In this document: positions 32,998-64,000 of the stretch, one piece after another
Layout: every line of letters begins with the position of its first letter
How positions within the stretch are numbered: position 1 is the stretch's first letter
Assembly (NCBI RefSeq): GCF_030867145.1
Contig: NC_134429.1
Span: 19,267,115 to 19,331,114, forward strand
Source of the DNA: Opisthocomus hoazin
Taxonomy: Eukaryota > Chordata > Aves > Opisthocomiformes > Opisthocomidae
Direction: 5' to 3'
DNA length: 64,000 bases
Notes under the pieces: generated by a model
Told to the model about the DNA's origin: nothing
The model's input: the letters and a program-made list of their open reading frames with translations, nothing else
Database searches by the model: none
Position numbers and translations under genes: made by a program

Positions 32998-33404
32998 CCG
33001 GAGCGGAAGGGTCTGAGAGGCTCGGGCGGGCGTTTGGGAAAAAAATCGAACTTTTAAAGAAATTAAAAAAACGGCGGCCGACGGGGCTGGGCTCCGCGCA
33101 GGGCGCAGGGTTCTGGGGCGGCTTTGACTTTCGCGGCCGCTTGCCCCCCCCTTCTCCCCCGCCGCCCGCCCTTCGGTGAGGGGCCGTGTCTTGGCACCGC
33201 CGCCATTTTTCCCTGCGTTCCCCCAGCAACGCCGCACCCCCAGCGTTGCCATGGCGGCGCCGCCCGCCCGCGCTTGTCCCTCTCCGCTCTCCGTCCCCAG
33301 CTCGGAAGTCCCGCCCACCCGCCTCCTCCACGAGCCAATCGGATTCCCGCTCTCCCTCGCGTCACTCCGACCCGGTGACGCGCTGCGGTGCGACCGCTGC
33401 CGGG

Positions 33405-33409
33405 CCAAT
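33405..33409 (+). promoter_or_regulatory. ATAD3A: CCAAT box (second at 33335-33339)
   Basis: cgggccaatggga and cgagccaatcgga are both good NF-Y-type sites in the same orientation, 70 bases apart, located 57 and 127 bases upstream of the ATAD3A start codon. Confidence 0.6.
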
Positions 33410-33420
33410 GGGAGGCCGCC

Positions 33421-33430
33421 GCGCAGGCGC
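33421..33430 (+). promoter_or_regulatory. ATAD3A: NRF1-type site
   Basis: GCGCAGGCGC matches the core of the palindromic NRF1 element. It lies 36 bases upstream of the start codon, so the transcription start is probably within a few tens of bases of it. Confidence 0.55.
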
Positions 33431-33465
33431 GCGGGGAGCGGCGCGGTGCGCGTGCCGGCGGGGCC

Positions 33466-61882
<28,417 letters not shown>

Positions 61883-62115
61883 GAAGTCTGCAGGCTTCAG
61901 ACCAGCGCGTGTGGGGAAGTGGGCACGGGAGGAAGCTGCGAGGGTCTTTTGGGCGGATGTTTGGTGGAATCGTGTGTTGAGATGTGTGTCCGTTGGTGCA
62001 AGGGAGGGGGTACTGCCTCAGTCTGCCTTCGATTTCATGTTTTTAAATTGCACCAGAAGAAAAACATTGTTTAAGGCAGAAGCAACTGTATTAAAGGACC
62101 CCCTTGCTGAAATAC
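61883..62115 (+). other. ATAD3A: ATAD3A 3' UTR (extent inferred)
   Basis: Follows the stop codon up to just past the first poly(A) signal candidate. A longer UTR cannot be excluded, but I saw no AATAAA in the rest of the window. Confidence 0.5.
62090..62095 (+). terminator. ATAD3A: candidate ATAD3A poly(A) signal ATTAAA
   Basis: ATTAAA about 208 bases after the stop, followed by a GT/T-rich stretch (ctgttggctgtgtcagtctg) at 62114-62133 that suits a downstream element. Confidence 0.5.
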
Positions 62116-64000
62116 TGTTGGCTGTGTCAGTCTGTCTGGCCTGTCCTGCTGGAGAGGCCCAAACTCCAGATCCTCTTCAGCCATTTGACACTGTTCTGGA
62201 GTGCTCCAGTGACCCGGACCTGTGGGAACCCAGGGCCTGTCCAAGCCTCCTGCTCCCATATATTGAACTTTGTAGGGTTTGTGCTCCAGCAGAGGTATTT
62301 CTCACCTTTTTTTTCCCCACAGATCCTGCCCATGACGTACGTCCTTGCTCATGTCTCTGCGTGGCATCTCTCCTTGCTTTCTTGTCACCCCTTCACAGGC
62401 TCAGGGCAGACTGTTACAAAAGGTGTATTAGGTGCAGTTCACAGCTGCCCCTGGTTGGAGTCAACGCTTAGGAGAAGCTACAGCTCCGCAGTGGCTTGGC
62501 TGGTGAGCACTGGGACTTGCCTTGTGATGTGGCTGCCCCTGCCTTGCCTCCTCTCTGCTCGGCTCGGCTGGAGGGTGGCCATCGAGCCAGCCTGCAGCTG
62601 CACACTGCAAGGGACTACAAGCTCTGGAGCATGATGACTCAGTGCTGAAATGCTACGTGATCCGAGCCCCTGAGAGCTTTTCTCCCCCTCCACTGTAGCC
62701 CTGTAGAGTAAGAGCAGACGCTCCCTGGATCCCAGAAGGTTATCTGGACTGCAGTGGAGCAGCCGGCACCGTCGGGATGCGAGGTGGCCCTTCGGACACT
62801 GCCGAGCTGCGGCAGGAACCGCTGCTTCCCAGCTGCCGAAGTGTCCGCTCTGACTCTGCGGCCCACAGTGCTTTGGGTGCTTTCTCCAGCCGGGTGCTTG
62901 CTGCTGGAGCTAGTCTGAGAGCAGCCCTAGATATTTTCTCCCCGAAGTACATCAGCTGTCCACCTAAGGAGGCGAGTAGGCAAGGCTCAGTCAGTCTGTC
63001 TGGCACACGGGTGTCCAGCATGGACTGAAGAGAGAGAGGAGAGGGGCTCGTGTGCTGCTGGCTGCTGCCATCGAGCTGCTCGTGCTACGCCAGTCTTCTG
63101 CTGCATTTCTGGAACGACTGAGAAATGTGCCGTGGTGAAGTCATGAGCACAAGCCTGTCTCGATCAGATGACATCTGTTCTGTTTGTGTGTGTATGAAAC
63201 AGGTCAGAAAACCTCTTGGGTGTTTTGTTTGGGTTGGGTTTTTTTTTGAGTTCGATCTGGATTTGAACTCTGTGCTCTGCTCTGAGTCCCCTTCTGTAAC
63301 TACACTGTGCGAGCACGTTTGCCTGACCTAAATCTGTGCCCTTGAGTACCTTGCTGAGATGTTCTCCTCCGACAGGACCTGACAGCGATCGCCGCTTTGC
63401 CTGTTTCGCTGCTGGTTGTTTCTGAGCTTGGAGAGATGCGCGCTGACAAGAGCGTGTGAGCATGCGAGCGGAACAGGGCTGGGCACCGGGGTCCTCGGAG
63501 CAGGCAACCTTCTGGGACAGGAGAGAAATAGTTCTAGAGGCTGCAGTCCTCCCCTGCTTGCAGCTGGGCTGCCATCTTCTCTCGGAATAGTTTGCTGATA
63601 TTTTCCCCTGGATGCCAAGGGAGAATTTGAAGCTGCATTTTAGAAGCTGCTCCTTTGTTCCTCCCCTTCAGCCTAGGTCTAGTTGTCCTTTAGTCCACCG
63701 ACTTACTGGAGGATTAGCTATGCTAGGCTTTCCCCTTCCTGTTAAGGTTTTACTAGAATTATGTTTCTGTTAAGCCCTAAGAGAGGGAAGGGAGCTAAGC
63801 AGAGCCACTCTCTGCTAAAAAGCCCTTGCTAATGAGTGATGTGAGGGAGCAGCCTGTGCACTGTGTGGTTAATTGCAAAATGCACCTGCAACACTTTTCC
63901 TCTCTTTATAGTGATCCCCGTGAAGCACAAAAGTTGCTGGGGGGAGGAGAAGGTGCTCTGGCTTGTCCTTCCGCTGTCTGACCGCGCTGTTGCTGGTGGC
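62116..64000. other. downstream flank, no gene seen
   Basis: In human the next genes are TMEM240 and SSU72 on the opposite strand; I looked for conserved TMEM240 sequence on the - strand and did not recognise any, so it probably lies beyond the window. A T-rich run occurs at about 63239-63248. No repeat or RNA gene recognised. Confidence 0.5.

Noticed and set aside
62116-64000. Search for TMEM240 or SSU72 exons on the - strand
   Set aside because: No stretch resembling their conserved proteins was recognised; they probably lie outside the window.

Overview
This is a vertebrate nuclear genomic window, most likely from a bird. It holds two complete multi-exon genes on the + strand, in the order VWA1 then ATAD3A, with canonical GT-AG introns. 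Six 3'-end fragments of CR1 LINEs are present (five on the - strand, one on the +), several with the ATTCTGTG-type octamer tail, and no Alu, L1 or other mammalian repeats were seen. CR1 plus compact introns points to birds; crocodilians and turtles also carry CR1. The CR1 variant looks more like those of non-chicken (neoavian) birds, but this is only an impression.

Layout. 1-11,161: intergenic DNA with one short CR1 piece and no gene I can support; the last 500 bases are the probable VWA1 promoter and 5' UTR. 11,162-28,786: VWA1 (WARP), an extracellular-matrix protein with signal peptide, one von Willebrand A domain, and three fibronectin type III domains each on its own exon (499 aa predicted). 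Its introns 1 and 2 are long (7.3 and 6.3 kb); intron 2 holds two CR1 copies. 28,787-33,000: VWA1 3' UTR and intergenic DNA with a CR1 copy. About 33,080-33,860: a CpG island with CCAAT boxes and an NRF1-type site, the ATAD3A promoter. 33,466-61,882: ATAD3A in 16 coding exons (603 aa predicted), a mitochondrial inner-membrane AAA+ ATPase with intact Walker A, Walker B, sensor and arginine-finger residues. Intron 1 and the 8-kb last intron each hold a CR1 copy. 61,883-64,000: 3' UTR and downstream DNA without a recognised gene.

The two genes are not known to act in one pathway (matrix protein versus mitochondrial nucleoid/cristae ATPase). They are neighbours through old synteny: in human 1p36.33 VWA1 also lies just upstream of the ATAD3 cluster in the same orientation. 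Here only one ATAD3 gene is present, whereas primates have three in tandem.

Points most worth a second look: the third FN3 exon in VWA1 (mammalian WARP has two FN3 domains), the symmetric phase-1 one-domain-per-exon layout, and a split of the local CR1 copies into forms that keep or lose the ORF2 stop codon. Exon boundaries were placed by hand from splice sites, reading frame and remembered family similarity; no alignment was run. I found no evidence of a new biological system.
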